From: JAGVPT01 sp964439265
Lineage (GTDB): Bacteria > Bacteroidota > Ignavibacteria > UBA10030 > UBA8401
Direction of reading: 5' to 3'
DNA: 64,000 nucleotides
NCBI GenBank assembly: GCA_964439265.1
Contig: CAYTOA010000010.1
Location: 1 to 64,000 of the forward strand
Part shown: one piece after another, positions 27,473-36,850 of the stretch
Numbering within the stretch: position 1 is the first letter of the stretch
How the letters are laid out: each line of letters opens with the position of its first letter
The notes under the pieces: model-generated
Seen by the model: only the letters and a program-made list of their open reading frames with translations
The model's database searches: none
Told to the model about the DNA's origin: nothing
Program-made: the position numbers and the translations under genes

Positions 27473-28459
27473 ATGGCGTTAACAGTGAAAAATTTTCCCT
27501 CCAAGCTGAGTCACGCGCTTTCGATCGAACGGCATGCAGCGCGAATCATTCTCACCAGCGGTTTCCCCGATGTCATGCTGCAGTTTCTTGGCGGCATTGG
27601 AGATGAATTGTTGTTGACTGCCGTCGCCCACGAAATGAAAAAAAGGAATCCAGGCATAAAAATATGGCAGGTCTCGCATTCGCAGCCGCTTCTGTTCAAC
27701 AATCCAGATTACCATCGAACGTTCAGTTTTGACGATTGGCAGCTCCGGTACGCATTCCTGCTCACGAGGCAGCGGATCCGGCTTTCGTATTCGGTAGAAG
27801 TGATTCCGGCTGAACTTGAGATTCCCCCCGATGAACATATTCTCGCGCGGCTCTGCCGAAAGGCCGGGATTCGCGGCGAAATTGCTCTTCGGCCATATAT
27901 CTACTTGACGGATGAAGAAAAGCGCCGGGGAAAAATAGGTGATCGATATATTGTCGTGCAAAACGTCGGCCACTCGACGCATGAAACGTTTATGAACAAC
28001 AAGAAATGGTACCCCGAACGCATGCAGGAGGTTGTAAATTTGTTGAAAAAAAAATACTCACCTCTGGACGTTGTTCTGCTCGGCGGCGAGTCGGACATTG
28101 CGTTGGAGAATGTCGTGGACCTGCGGGGAAAAACTTCACTGCGCGAGTCTGCCGCGATACTTGCGAATGCTGTCTGTTTTGTCGGCACGTCGGGTTTTCT
28201 TAAACATCTTGCGCGCGCCGTCGGGGTCCGTTCGGTCATTATTTACGGCGGAAGAGAACATTCACACCAAACGGGATATATTTGTAACGAGAACATGGAC
28301 AGTTTTGTAGAGTGCTCTCCCTGCTGGCGCTGGAATACGTGTGACTACGATAAAAAATGCATGCAGATGATCTCAACGCAGCACGTCGTCGATGCATTTG
28401 AACGAGTGCTCGAAAAAAAAGACATTCCGCTTGAAGTGCAAACGCTTACGATTCAATGA
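27473..28459 (+). CDS. GT9-like (heptosyltransferase-type) glycosyltransferase
   Basis: This 328-residue protein has the GT9 layout: an N-terminal GIGDELLLTAVAHEMKKR segment and a donor-binding C-terminal half (VVLLGGESDIAL, VDLRGKTSLRESAAILANA, FVGTSGFLKHLARAVGV). A Cys-rich CSPCWRW..C...C stretch is also found in many heptosyltransferase-like enzymes. Its stop codon overlaps the next start (ATGA), so the two are co-translated. Sugar unknown. Confidence 0.82.
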   Translation: MALTVKNFPSKLSHALSIERHAARIILTSGFPDVMLQFLGGIGDELLLTAVAHEMKKRNPGIKIWQVSHSQPLLFNNPDYHRTFSFDDWQLRYAFLLTRQRIRLSYSVEVIPAELEIPPDEHILARLCRKAGIRGEIALRPYIYLTDEEKRRGKIGDRYIVVQNVGHSTHETFMNNKKWYPERMQEVVNLLKKKYSPLDVVLLGGESDIALENVVDLRGKTSLRESAAILANAVCFVGTSGFLKHLARAVGVRSVIIYGGREHSHQTGYICNENMDSFVECSPCWRWNTCDYDKKCMQMISTQHVVDAFERVLEKKDIPLEVQTLTIQ

Positions 28460-29796
28460 AGAAAAGAATTCTTCTTACGGCATCTCGTTTTTTTCCCTAC
28501 GCATACGGCGGAGGAGAGGTTTATGTTGCCGCGGTCGCTTCCCAACTGCAAATGAACGGCTGGGAAGTTCATATTGCGACGATGGGGCAACAACAGGAAA
28601 AGCGAAGACCGTTTATCGTCGAGCACTCGGTTCATGACGGAGTGAATATTTCAGCGATGTGTTTGCATGAAGACACTTTATCGGAATTCGACAGATATAC
28701 AGGGACGAGCGACTACCATCGCACGTTCGTCCGCGACGTGATTGAGAACTTTCACCCGTCCATTGTTCACGTCAACGGACTCACACTGCCATCGCTCACG
28801 GTGGCCGACGAGCTTCACATCCCCGCCGTGTTGACAGTACACCATTCGGGCGTTGCCTGCCCTGCGGGGGATCTGATCCGTCCGGACGATTCTCAATGTC
28901 AATTTGCAGAACATCCCGGCGTCTGCATCCCTTGCGCCAGCTCGCTTCGCCAGCGTCAATGGTATACGGGCGGAATTATCGGAAGGATACCGCGGTGGTT
29001 GTATACCGCCGTCGGCAAACGCACAGAACATGCACGCGACCTTTCCTTCGCACTGAGGGTGCTGCGGTATCCCTGGCTGGTCGACCGGCAAATCCTTTAC
29101 CAAAAAAAAATGTGGGAATTTGTGCGGCATATTGTCGTTCCGTCTCAAGCGATGAAAGAGCTGCTGTTGCGGAACGGTGTTGACAAAAATCATATCCACG
29201 TCATACCGCACGGAGTTCGCGTCGCTCCTGCGCCTCGAGGCAATTCCATTACCCGGACGCCGGTCAGGTTTGGATTCGTCGGTCAGATCGCCCGGAATAA
29301 AGGACTGCATTTGATCTTTCAGGCGCTGAATGAGCTCAAGGATGACGAAAAATATGAATTCCACATCTTTGGGGAAGCGAGGAGTTCTGAGGAGAAAAAA
29401 TACTACGCGGACCTGATCCGTCAACATCCGCGCGTCTCAATTCGCGACCACGGATACGTACCCCATGATCGCATTTACGAATCGTATGATCAGGTTGATG
29501 TCGTGATCGTTCCATCACTTGCGTACGAGGCATTTTGTCTGGTCGTCCACGAAGCCTTTTGTGCTTTGAAACCGGTCATCGCCGCGCGGTCGGGAGCGCT
29601 CCCCGAGCTGGTGGAACATGGAATCAATGGACTTATTTTTGACCGGAACAGCGTTCCCTCGCTCACGAAAGAGATTCGTTCCATCGTGCAATCGCCCGGC
29701 ATTGTTGATACAATGAAAAAGCACATCCGGCCGGTGAAATCTTTTTCTGAATACACTCGTGAGATCGAGGCGATTTATCAACAGGCATCCGGATAA
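28456..29796 (+). CDS. GT4-type glycosyltransferase
   Basis: This 446-residue GT-B enzyme has FFPYAYGGGEVYVAAVASQL at the N-terminus, a Cys-containing insert (GVACPAGDL...GVCIPCAS), the linker VRFGFVGQIARNKGLHLIFQAL and the donor motif YEAFCLVVHEAF. Its ATG overlaps the stop of the preceding GT9 gene by four bases. Acceptor and donor are not predictable. Confidence 0.9.
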   Translation: MKKRILLTASRFFPYAYGGGEVYVAAVASQLQMNGWEVHIATMGQQQEKRRPFIVEHSVHDGVNISAMCLHEDTLSEFDRYTGTSDYHRTFVRDVIENFHPSIVHVNGLTLPSLTVADELHIPAVLTVHHSGVACPAGDLIRPDDSQCQFAEHPGVCIPCASSLRQRQWYTGGIIGRIPRWLYTAVGKRTEHARDLSFALRVLRYPWLVDRQILYQKKMWEFVRHIVVPSQAMKELLLRNGVDKNHIHVIPHGVRVAPAPRGNSITRTPVRFGFVGQIARNKGLHLIFQALNELKDDEKYEFHIFGEARSSEEKKYYADLIRQHPRVSIRDHGYVPHDRIYESYDQVDVVIVPSLAYEAFCLVVHEAFCALKPVIAARSGALPELVEHGINGLIFDRNSVPSLTKEIRSIVQSPGIVDTMKKHIRPVKSFSEYTREIEAIYQQASG

Positions 29797-29877
29797 ACTT
29801 GCGTTAACGTCATGGTCATTGTCTTCAAATCAGCGAAGGACAGGGTACGTTTCTAATTTTAGGCGATCATTAACACG

Positions 29878-31146
29878 ATGCGTTCAAGCGCAATAAACAA
29901 GAATATGTTCCGGACCGTATTTGCTGCTTCGACCCTCGAAGAAGTCCGGACTATTGAAAGCCGGGCACAGGCGTTCTCGGTAAAGAATTTGCTTCTTCGA
30001 TTATTTATTCTGGTTTATAGAACCATTTTCAATCTCGTGCTTCGCGCGGTCCAATTCTGTTGGTTTAGTTCGGACATCCCGGTGGCAAACGAAGTTCTTT
30101 CAATTGTCGTGTACGTCCAGGGAATGCTTGGCGACACCGCGGTGCATCTTCCCGCTATCGCAGCGCTGAAAGAAAAATTTGCGCGCGCAACAGTGACGGT
30201 TGTAAGCTACAGCGAGGGATTTCCGATCTCGATGTTGTTGGGAGGTCTGCCGTATATCGACAACCTGATCACCATCAGCGATCATCCCATCGTGCGAGAC
30301 GGGAGCTCGTTGAAATTCTCAGACGACCGTTTGCGGGAAGTTCCCTGCGACCTCTTTGTGAATTTTTCACCGTATGGCAACAGAGGAGTTCCCGGATTTC
30401 TTCTCCGTGAAATGGTCTTCGCCAAGCGGCTGAGGGCAAAATGGGCGTTTGGATTCTCGCTTAATTCGCTCGGAAGGCGGGGGGTGCTGAATCCTGTTCA
30501 GCAATATTTTGTAAAGAACGAGCCGAGAAGATCCCTTGAAGTGCTCAACAGAACGGGGATAGTACCGGGTAATATTCCCCCCGCGTTTCCCGACAACGGA
30601 GAGGCCCGTGCATCGGTCAACAAGTCATTGGCGGGCAGATTCAATGCCGAGAAGAAACTTGCCGTGGTAAATCCGGGGGCAAAGTATGCGGTCAATCGAT
30701 GGAGCGCGGAACGATTTGGGGAAATATCCCGATGGTTGACCGACGTTCATGGTTTTACGGTGATCCTCAATGTTGCCAAGAATGAGATGCAGCTTGGCGA
30801 GCAGGTTGTCGCGGCATCTCAGGGAACCGCCCGGCTGTCCTCCGACGTGCTGACCATACCAGAATTGATAGAATTGCTGCGGATGTCATCTCTGTGCGTG
30901 ACGACGTTCACGGGGACGATGCACCTGGCGGCGCTCCTCCGCGTACCTACCGTCGCGATTTTTCCGACGCGCTTCAGCGTGACGCATTGGTTCCCGCTGA
31001 GTAATTCGATTCGCGTGCTCTTTAATTTCAATGAATTCTCATATTCGTTCGACGACGCAAACGATTCCGACACAAGTCTTGATGCTGTCACCGTTCATGA
31101 TGTGCAGGCGTGTGTTGCGGATCTGTTGTCAAACCCCGCTGGTTGA
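29878..31146 (+). CDS. GT9-family glycosyltransferase
   Basis: The 422 residues include a hydrophobic N-terminal segment (about 38-62) and then the GT9 fold: VVYVQGMLGDTAVHLPAIAALKEKF, VVNPGAKYAVNRWSAERFGEI and CVTTFTGTMHLAALLRVPTVAIF. The last is the ADP-heptose-type donor site, with Thr-Gly-Thr-Met-His in place of the common SGxxH. The N-terminal hydrophobic stretch suggests membrane association, unusual for the family. ATG at 29878. Confidence 0.85.
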   Translation: MRSSAINKNMFRTVFAASTLEEVRTIESRAQAFSVKNLLLRLFILVYRTIFNLVLRAVQFCWFSSDIPVANEVLSIVVYVQGMLGDTAVHLPAIAALKEKFARATVTVVSYSEGFPISMLLGGLPYIDNLITISDHPIVRDGSSLKFSDDRLREVPCDLFVNFSPYGNRGVPGFLLREMVFAKRLRAKWAFGFSLNSLGRRGVLNPVQQYFVKNEPRRSLEVLNRTGIVPGNIPPAFPDNGEARASVNKSLAGRFNAEKKLAVVNPGAKYAVNRWSAERFGEISRWLTDVHGFTVILNVAKNEMQLGEQVVAASQGTARLSSDVLTIPELIELLRMSSLCVTTFTGTMHLAALLRVPTVAIFPTRFSVTHWFPLSNSIRVLFNFNEFSYSFDDANDSDTSLDAVTVHDVQACVADLLSNPAG

Positions 31147-31193
31147 ACACATCGTACGGTTTAGCGTAATCGGCAAGTTTTCTTCAGGAAGAT

Positions 31194-32045
31194 ATGTTCT
31201 GGCTTATCGTTGCAAAAATATATATTAAAATTTACGGAATTTGCCGCGACCGCTTCGGAATTACGCTTCGAGGTATGGGCTTTGCACTCCGTTTGGTCCG
31301 CACCGATCATGTGCTGAATGTCGCAGGCAAGAAGCTCTTTTTTAATCACAACGTCGCGGCCTGTTACAATCGGCTCGTGAACGGAGAATTCAACGAACCG
31401 GAAACCCATGTCTTCCTTAAACGAATATTCGAATCGCACAAAGGCAATGCCGTCTTTGTCGATGTCGGAGCCAATATTGGTGAAATGATCATCGACGTGG
31501 GACGTTATCCTAATGTTGTGCGAATTCTTGGGTTTGAACCAAACGGCGAATGCGTTAAGGCATGCAGGAAAAGCATCGCGCTGAATGATTATCACCACGC
31601 GCAGATCGTCGAGAGGATTTTAAATGCCGACGGCAAAGCCGTCGCGATGTTCGCGGATGCCATCCCGCTTGCATCGTCAATCGTCGACAAAGGAAATCGA
31701 ACCGAAGTAACCGTCGGTGCAACAACCCTTGACGCCGAGATGCGGGATTTCAAAGAGCCGGCGGTGATCCTTATCGACGTAGAAGGGGCGGAAGCGTTGG
31801 TCCTTAAGGGAGGGAAACGCTACATTGAAACGGCCCGGCCTCTGATTATCTTTGAATACAATGACGTGAGCCGAAAATTCTTCTCCCTGGATACCATAAG
31901 CACAATACTCGGAGAGAGCTATACATTGTATCGACTCCGACACGATGGCCGGCTGGACCGTTCGTTTGAGTCGACGTGGAACTGCGTTGCAGTTTCGTCA
32001 GGATCCGTTTTTTCTGGGCCCTGCCAATCACTCATAGCGAGCTGA
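31194..32045 (+). CDS. FkbM-family methyltransferase
   Basis: This 283-residue protein has the FkbM methyltransferase domain (about 80-245): VFVDVGANIGEMIIDVGRYP (SAM motif I), VRILGFEPNGECVKACRKSI (motif II) and AVILIDVEGAEALVLKGGKRY. FkbM enzymes O-methylate sugars and polyketides. It is the second methyltransferase in this cluster, which fits a decorated surface glycan. Confidence 0.9.
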   Translation: MFWLIVAKIYIKIYGICRDRFGITLRGMGFALRLVRTDHVLNVAGKKLFFNHNVAACYNRLVNGEFNEPETHVFLKRIFESHKGNAVFVDVGANIGEMIIDVGRYPNVVRILGFEPNGECVKACRKSIALNDYHHAQIVERILNADGKAVAMFADAIPLASSIVDKGNRTEVTVGATTLDAEMRDFKEPAVILIDVEGAEALVLKGGKRYIETARPLIIFEYNDVSRKFFSLDTISTILGESYTLYRLRHDGRLDRSFESTWNCVAVSSGSVFSGPCQSLIAS

Positions 32046-32048
32046 CGC

Positions 32049-33236
32049 ATGCCTATCCCTTCGCCGTTGTCAAAAAACGTTCTTGTCATGACCCCGGTTC
32101 TTCTCCTCGGCGGAACCGAGATCCAAATGCTTTCAATGGTACGGATTCTTGCGAAGAACGGTTACTGCGTGACCGTTTGCTGTTATTATGAATTCGATCC
32201 GCATATTGTTGATGATTTTCAATCTGCGGGGGCAAAAGTAGAGTTGTTGAAGTTGAATCGTTCAAGCGGAAGATCGAAGTTCGGCGAGTTGATCGTTCTC
32301 TTTCGTTCACTTCTTTCAGTAATTCGTGCACACCGGAGTTCGATCGTCCATATTCAATACGTTGCGCCGGGGCTGGTGCCTGTTGTGGCTGCCAAGGTTT
32401 CCGGCGTGCAGAGGATCTTTGCTACAATTCATTATCCGCGGCACGATCTAGGAAATTTGGAATTGCTCTTTGTAAGAATCGCGGCGCGCTTATGTAATTT
32501 ATTTATATGTAATTCGGCCGCGACGGAACGTTCCTGGTTTGGAAAAAGTACGCTCTATGATGAATCAACGGAACTGGATGTTTCTCATTGCACGATCTAC
32601 AACGCCGTCGACGAGAAAAGAATTTGGCTGCTTAGCTCTTCTATCGATAGAAACGCCAAGAGGAAGGAATTTGGTATCGGCGGAGAAAAAATACTTGGCG
32701 TTGTCGGAAGGCTTAGGGGAGAAAAGGGACATGAATTTCTTTTCCGGGCAATGGTGAATGTCCTTCGCTCCTTTCCTGCCGTCAGGATCCTCCTTGTGGG
32801 TGATGGTCCCGAGAAGATTCGGCTTCAGGCTCGCGGCGTGGAACTTGGCATCGACAGAAACATTCTTTGGGCGGGATCAAAAACTCAGGACGAAACATTT
32901 TCATTGTACGGAATCATGGACCTTGTCGCCGTGCCTTCGCAGTATGAAGGGTTCGGATTAACTGCCGCTGAGGCAATGGCAGCGGGGGTTGCGGTTATCG
33001 CAAGCGATGTCGGAGGACTCCGCGACGTTTTGGAAAATAACGCGACGGGGCTCCTTGTTCCCTACGACAACACTGCGACGCTGAGCGATGCGATTCTTCG
33101 TCTTCTGAACGACGATGTCTTGTCCAAGAGAATGGGGTTTGCGGGGAGGGAAAAAGTCGAACGGCAGTTCTCATTATCACGGTACGAGTCTTCACTCCTG
33201 ACGGCGTACAGCCGATACTCGCAGGGATCGAAATGA
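32049..33236 (+). CDS. GT4-type glycosyltransferase
   Basis: This 395-residue GT-B enzyme starts with VLVMTPVLLLGGTEIQMLSMVRIL, has GVVGRLRGEKGHEFLFRAM at the domain linker and the E-x7-E donor motif in YEGFGLTAAEAMAAGVAVIA. It lies three bases after the FkbM gene and overlaps the next start by ATGA. Specificity unknown. Confidence 0.92.
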   Translation: MPIPSPLSKNVLVMTPVLLLGGTEIQMLSMVRILAKNGYCVTVCCYYEFDPHIVDDFQSAGAKVELLKLNRSSGRSKFGELIVLFRSLLSVIRAHRSSIVHIQYVAPGLVPVVAAKVSGVQRIFATIHYPRHDLGNLELLFVRIAARLCNLFICNSAATERSWFGKSTLYDESTELDVSHCTIYNAVDEKRIWLLSSSIDRNAKRKEFGIGGEKILGVVGRLRGEKGHEFLFRAMVNVLRSFPAVRILLVGDGPEKIRLQARGVELGIDRNILWAGSKTQDETFSLYGIMDLVAVPSQYEGFGLTAAEAMAAGVAVIASDVGGLRDVLENNATGLLVPYDNTATLSDAILRLLNDDVLSKRMGFAGREKVERQFSLSRYESSLLTAYSRYSQGSK

Positions 33237-34207
33237 AAAACAGTTCGTCCATATCGATAGTGATACCGCTCTATAATAATGGAAAAGAAGTGGCGCGAGC
33301 GTTGCATTCTGTTCTTCATCAGACTGTTGCTGAATTCGAAGTGTTGGTCGTGAACGACGGTTCAACGGACGGCGGAGAAGCAATCGCCCGGGCGATGAAC
33401 GATAAACGGATTCGGGTCATCGACCAGAAGAACAAAGGCGTTTCCGCGGCACGTAACCGGGGGGTAGCGGAGGCACGCGGTGAATTGGTCGCGTTTCTCG
33501 ACGCCGACGACGAGTGGAAGTCGGATTTTCTTGAAACGATCATCAGGCTGAGTGACAACTTCCCTCAATGCTCTCTTTTTGCAACGCACTATTCGTTTAT
33601 GGAACCCAACGGCACCATCCGTGTTCCGATTCTGAGGAGAATTCCACCCGGCATTTGGGAAGGCGTTCTCAAGAACTATTTTGACACTGCGGCACATTCC
33701 GACCCCCCTGTGTGGTCGTCTGCGGTTGCGGTAAAAAAATCGGCACTCCTTACGGTTGGAGGGTTTCCCGAAGGAATTTCGATAGGGGAGGATTTGTTGA
33801 CCTGGGCGCGGCTTGCTGTGAATTTCGAGATCGCGTATTCGAAAAAACTATGCGCCATCTTTTGGCTTCGTGCTCCGCTGACCGGACATCCGACCAGGAT
33901 ACCTGAAGATCCCGACAGTGTCGGGGGGTGGCTGCTGGAGTTGCTCACCCGGGTTCCTCCTGATAAGCAGAAAGCTTTTCACCGGTATGTCTCTTTGTGG
34001 CACAGAATGAGAGCGTCGATGTTCGTCCAATTGGGGGAGAGAAAGCATGCGATGATCGAAATAAGAAAAATGGCTCGTTATGGCAAAACCGACCCGCGGG
34101 TGTATTTCTATTTTCTTGCAGCCGCATCGCCGGAAATGATGAGGAATTTTGTTCTCCGATTCTTTACATTTGTTCGGATGGTGTATCGCACGTTACGGGT
34201 TAGGTGA
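33233..34207 (+). CDS. GT2-family glycosyltransferase
   Basis: This 324-residue enzyme has the inverting GT-A fold: SIVIPLYNNGKEVARALHSV, VVNDGSTDGGEA and the DXD-like FLDADDEW. The GT2 domain covers about 1-225; the remainder is an unassigned helical tail. No membrane helix supports a processive synthase. The ATG at 33233 overlaps the preceding stop. Confidence 0.9.
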   Translation: MKNSSSISIVIPLYNNGKEVARALHSVLHQTVAEFEVLVVNDGSTDGGEAIARAMNDKRIRVIDQKNKGVSAARNRGVAEARGELVAFLDADDEWKSDFLETIIRLSDNFPQCSLFATHYSFMEPNGTIRVPILRRIPPGIWEGVLKNYFDTAAHSDPPVWSSAVAVKKSALLTVGGFPEGISIGEDLLTWARLAVNFEIAYSKKLCAIFWLRAPLTGHPTRIPEDPDSVGGWLLELLTRVPPDKQKAFHRYVSLWHRMRASMFVQLGERKHAMIEIRKMARYGKTDPRVYFYFLAAASPEMMRNFVLRFFTFVRMVYRTLRVR

Positions 34208-34211
34208 GACT

Positions 34212-35585
34212 ATGGACGAAGAAATCGCTGATAATGTAGAGGAAGATATCGAAGAAGAGGAAGAATCGCATTCATGGAACGACGCGATCCGTCATTCCAA
34301 GCTTCCCATCATCGTTTGGCTGGTTTTCATTACCACGTTTTTTGCCTGTACTTTCGGAGGTTCTGGTTTTCTCGGCTACTCCGTTGCAGGATACGCATGG
34401 ATCATCTGCCTTGCCTTTGCCGTGATGGTCATTCCGGCGAACATTGACAAGATAAGCTTCCCGCTTTCAATCTGGCTGCCGTGGGCTCTCTTTGTTGTCA
34501 TCAGCGGGTACATGTCCAACTACGTAAACCTCCAGCGGTCAACGTTGCTTCTTTGTCCGATCGTGGTCGGAATGGCATCATCCACGGCGAGGGTTGACGA
34601 GAAGCAGCTGATCAATTTCGGACTTCTCGTCAAGCTTTTTTCCCTGGCCGTATTGATTCTCGCTTTCTTTTTGACCGGCCTTTTGCTGACGGGACAATTG
34701 CCCAGTGCAACGGCCTTGGCGCCGCAAGCAATTACGGCGACCGTGCTTGCAGCGTTCTTTGCTTCCGGATACACCTCCGGAAGGGTGAGGGACTTGTTTT
34801 GGTGGAGTGCCATCGCATTGCTGCCGGTGGTCGCGTTGACGAGGATGGCGATTTTCGCAACCGGATTATCGCTGCCGGCGACCTTTTCACCGATGAAGTT
34901 CCAGACAAGAATGATCTTGTTGATTGTCGTCGCCCTGCTGGGGTTGGCACTGTTCTATTCTCCGCGCGTTCAGGAAAAAATGTTCATGAAGGGTGAAGGT
35001 TCCTTGTCCGACATCGGAGACCCGAATAACCTGGCCACAAGCGGACGCCGTTATATGGCCGGAGTTTTGCTGGCTGAAATTGCCGAGAGGCCGATTTGGG
35101 GCCACGGTGCAAACGCCTCGGAAGACCTCATTCTAAAGTTGACCGAAGGGCGGCTTACACACCCCCATGACGATTGGCTGAGGTTTTTATACGACTACGG
35201 TGTCGTCGGGACGGCATTGTTCTTGCTCACGCTCGTTGTTCAGGTACGGCATTTGCTGAGGAAGGCCCGGCGATGTGAAGGAGAAATTCGCACCCTGTTC
35301 TTTGCGGCAGCGTCGACGTTCCTTCCGTTCATCCTCATGATGTTTACGGACAACATTGTCCTTTACGCTGCGTTCTATGGAAATCTTCAGTTCACGATAT
35401 TGGGCCTTGCGTATTCGGCAGAAAAAAGGACAAGGCTGGAAAGAGTTTCGTATGAAGACAACGATTTCTATCGGCGCCGGAGAACGTCGCGATCATCAGC
35501 CTATCGTGAAGATGAAGAGGCCGAAGAAGACATTCCGACCCCGCCCATTTCTGATACAAATGGAGAAGAAGGCGGTGATCGTTGA
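34212..35585 (+). CDS. O-antigen ligase/polymerase-like membrane protein
   Basis: This protein of about 457 residues has a charged, Glu-rich N-terminus, ten or more hydrophobic segments and a large loop before the last helices (about 270-350) containing RPIWGHGANASED and LTHPHDDWLRFLYDYGVVG. That is the Wzy_C signature of O-antigen ligases and polymerases. The C-terminal tail (about 420-457) is highly charged. I start it at the ATG at 34212, preceded by AGGTGAG; an in-frame ATG at 34149 lies inside the GT2 gene. Ligase versus polymerase cannot be decided. Confidence 0.85.
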   Translation: MDEEIADNVEEDIEEEEESHSWNDAIRHSKLPIIVWLVFITTFFACTFGGSGFLGYSVAGYAWIICLAFAVMVIPANIDKISFPLSIWLPWALFVVISGYMSNYVNLQRSTLLLCPIVVGMASSTARVDEKQLINFGLLVKLFSLAVLILAFFLTGLLLTGQLPSATALAPQAITATVLAAFFASGYTSGRVRDLFWWSAIALLPVVALTRMAIFATGLSLPATFSPMKFQTRMILLIVVALLGLALFYSPRVQEKMFMKGEGSLSDIGDPNNLATSGRRYMAGVLLAEIAERPIWGHGANASEDLILKLTEGRLTHPHDDWLRFLYDYGVVGTALFLLTLVVQVRHLLRKARRCEGEIRTLFFAAASTFLPFILMMFTDNIVLYAAFYGNLQFTILGLAYSAEKRTRLERVSYEDNDFYRRRRTSRSSAYREDEEAEEDIPTPPISDTNGEEGGDR

Positions 35586-36811
35586 CCGGGCTGCAGCTTC
35601 CACAGAAACGTGTCGTTATCATGTGGACGCATTTTCTGCCGTATCACGTGGCAAGAATCCGTCATTTACGCGCCCGGCTGCAGGCTCTCGGCTGGTCGCT
35701 GGCGGCGATTGAAGTGGCCTCCAAAGATGCGCTCTATCCGTTTCCCGAGGATACTTCAAAGAGGGAGAATGATTATATTTGTTTGTTCTCCGGAGATTCG
35801 TACCGCGAATTATCGCCGTTTATCATTCACAGCAGAGCCCTGCGGGCGTTAGAACAGATCCAGCCAGATGCCGTCATCGCGCCGTCTACCCCTTTTCCTT
35901 CGGGAATGGCTTCGGTGAAATACTGCCTCGATCATGATAAACTATGCATCATGATGGACGATGCATGGGAGTATTCGGACAAGCGCGGCTTCATCGTATC
36001 GACGATCAAGAAGATTCTTCACCGAAACATCGATGCTGCATTTATTCCGGCTCCGAGCCACGCGTCGTATTATCGCGCCATGGGCTTTCCAGCCGACAGA
36101 ATTTTTTACGGCATTGATGTGGTTGACAACGATTTTTATTCCGCCGGCGCTGAAACAGCACGGACTCAAGCCGTCAGATTGCGCGAGTCGCTCGATCTTC
36201 CGATAAAATATTTTATTTTTGTCGGAAGGTTTATCGCCAGAAAAGGCGTTACCGTTCTCCTTGAGGCGTATCGGGAGTATTCAAAGATGGCGCTGCAGGA
36301 TGCATGGGGTTTGGTTCTCGTCGGCGAGGGGGATGAACGACGAGGTCATGAAGAGGCAATGCGCGAATACCCGGGGGTGAAGTTTGTCGGCAGCCAGTTT
36401 GGTGAACAGCTCTGCCGGTACTACGGCCTTGCCGGCGTGTTCGTACTTCCCAGCGCTGTCGAAACGTGGGGTCTTGTGGCAAATGAGGCGATGGCTTCGC
36501 AACTCCCTGTGATTATCAGTAGAGGGTGCGGTGCCGGGCATGCGCTCGTTGAAGAAGGAAAGAACGGATGGACCTTCGACGCAGGCGACAGCAGCGCGCT
36601 CTCGCAGCACATGCTCGAAGTGACGAGAATGCCCGCCGATCGATTGCACGCCATGGGCCTCCGATCGAAGGAAATTATTGCAAAGTGGTCGCTCGATACT
36701 TTTGCGAACAGTGTCATTGCTGCAGCCTCGCTGCCGCGGCGTGAACCGGGCGGTCTCCTCGCGAAGTTGTTGACACAGTTTTGGAACGGGAGAATCAGCT
36801 TTTATCCCTGA
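35582..36811 (+). CDS. GT4-type glycosyltransferase
   Basis: This 409-residue GT-B enzyme has YFIFVGRFIARKGVTVLLEAY at the linker and a donor site SAVETWGLVANEAMASQLPVIIS, in which the usual YEGFG is VETWG. The N-terminal part (MWTHFLPYHVARIRHLRARL) fits the GT4 acceptor domain. TTG at 35582 overlaps the preceding stop (TTGA); an internal ATG at codon 14 is an alternative start. It is the last transferase of the run. Confidence 0.85.
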   Translation: MTGLQLPQKRVVIMWTHFLPYHVARIRHLRARLQALGWSLAAIEVASKDALYPFPEDTSKRENDYICLFSGDSYRELSPFIIHSRALRALEQIQPDAVIAPSTPFPSGMASVKYCLDHDKLCIMMDDAWEYSDKRGFIVSTIKKILHRNIDAAFIPAPSHASYYRAMGFPADRIFYGIDVVDNDFYSAGAETARTQAVRLRESLDLPIKYFIFVGRFIARKGVTVLLEAYREYSKMALQDAWGLVLVGEGDERRGHEEAMREYPGVKFVGSQFGEQLCRYYGLAGVFVLPSAVETWGLVANEAMASQLPVIISRGCGAGHALVEEGKNGWTFDAGDSSALSQHMLEVTRMPADRLHAMGLRSKEIIAKWSLDTFANSVIAAASLPRREPGGLLAKLLTQFWNGRISFYP

Positions 36812-36850
36812 AGGCATATTGCCTCATTCGGCAGAGGAGGAACAGAAGCG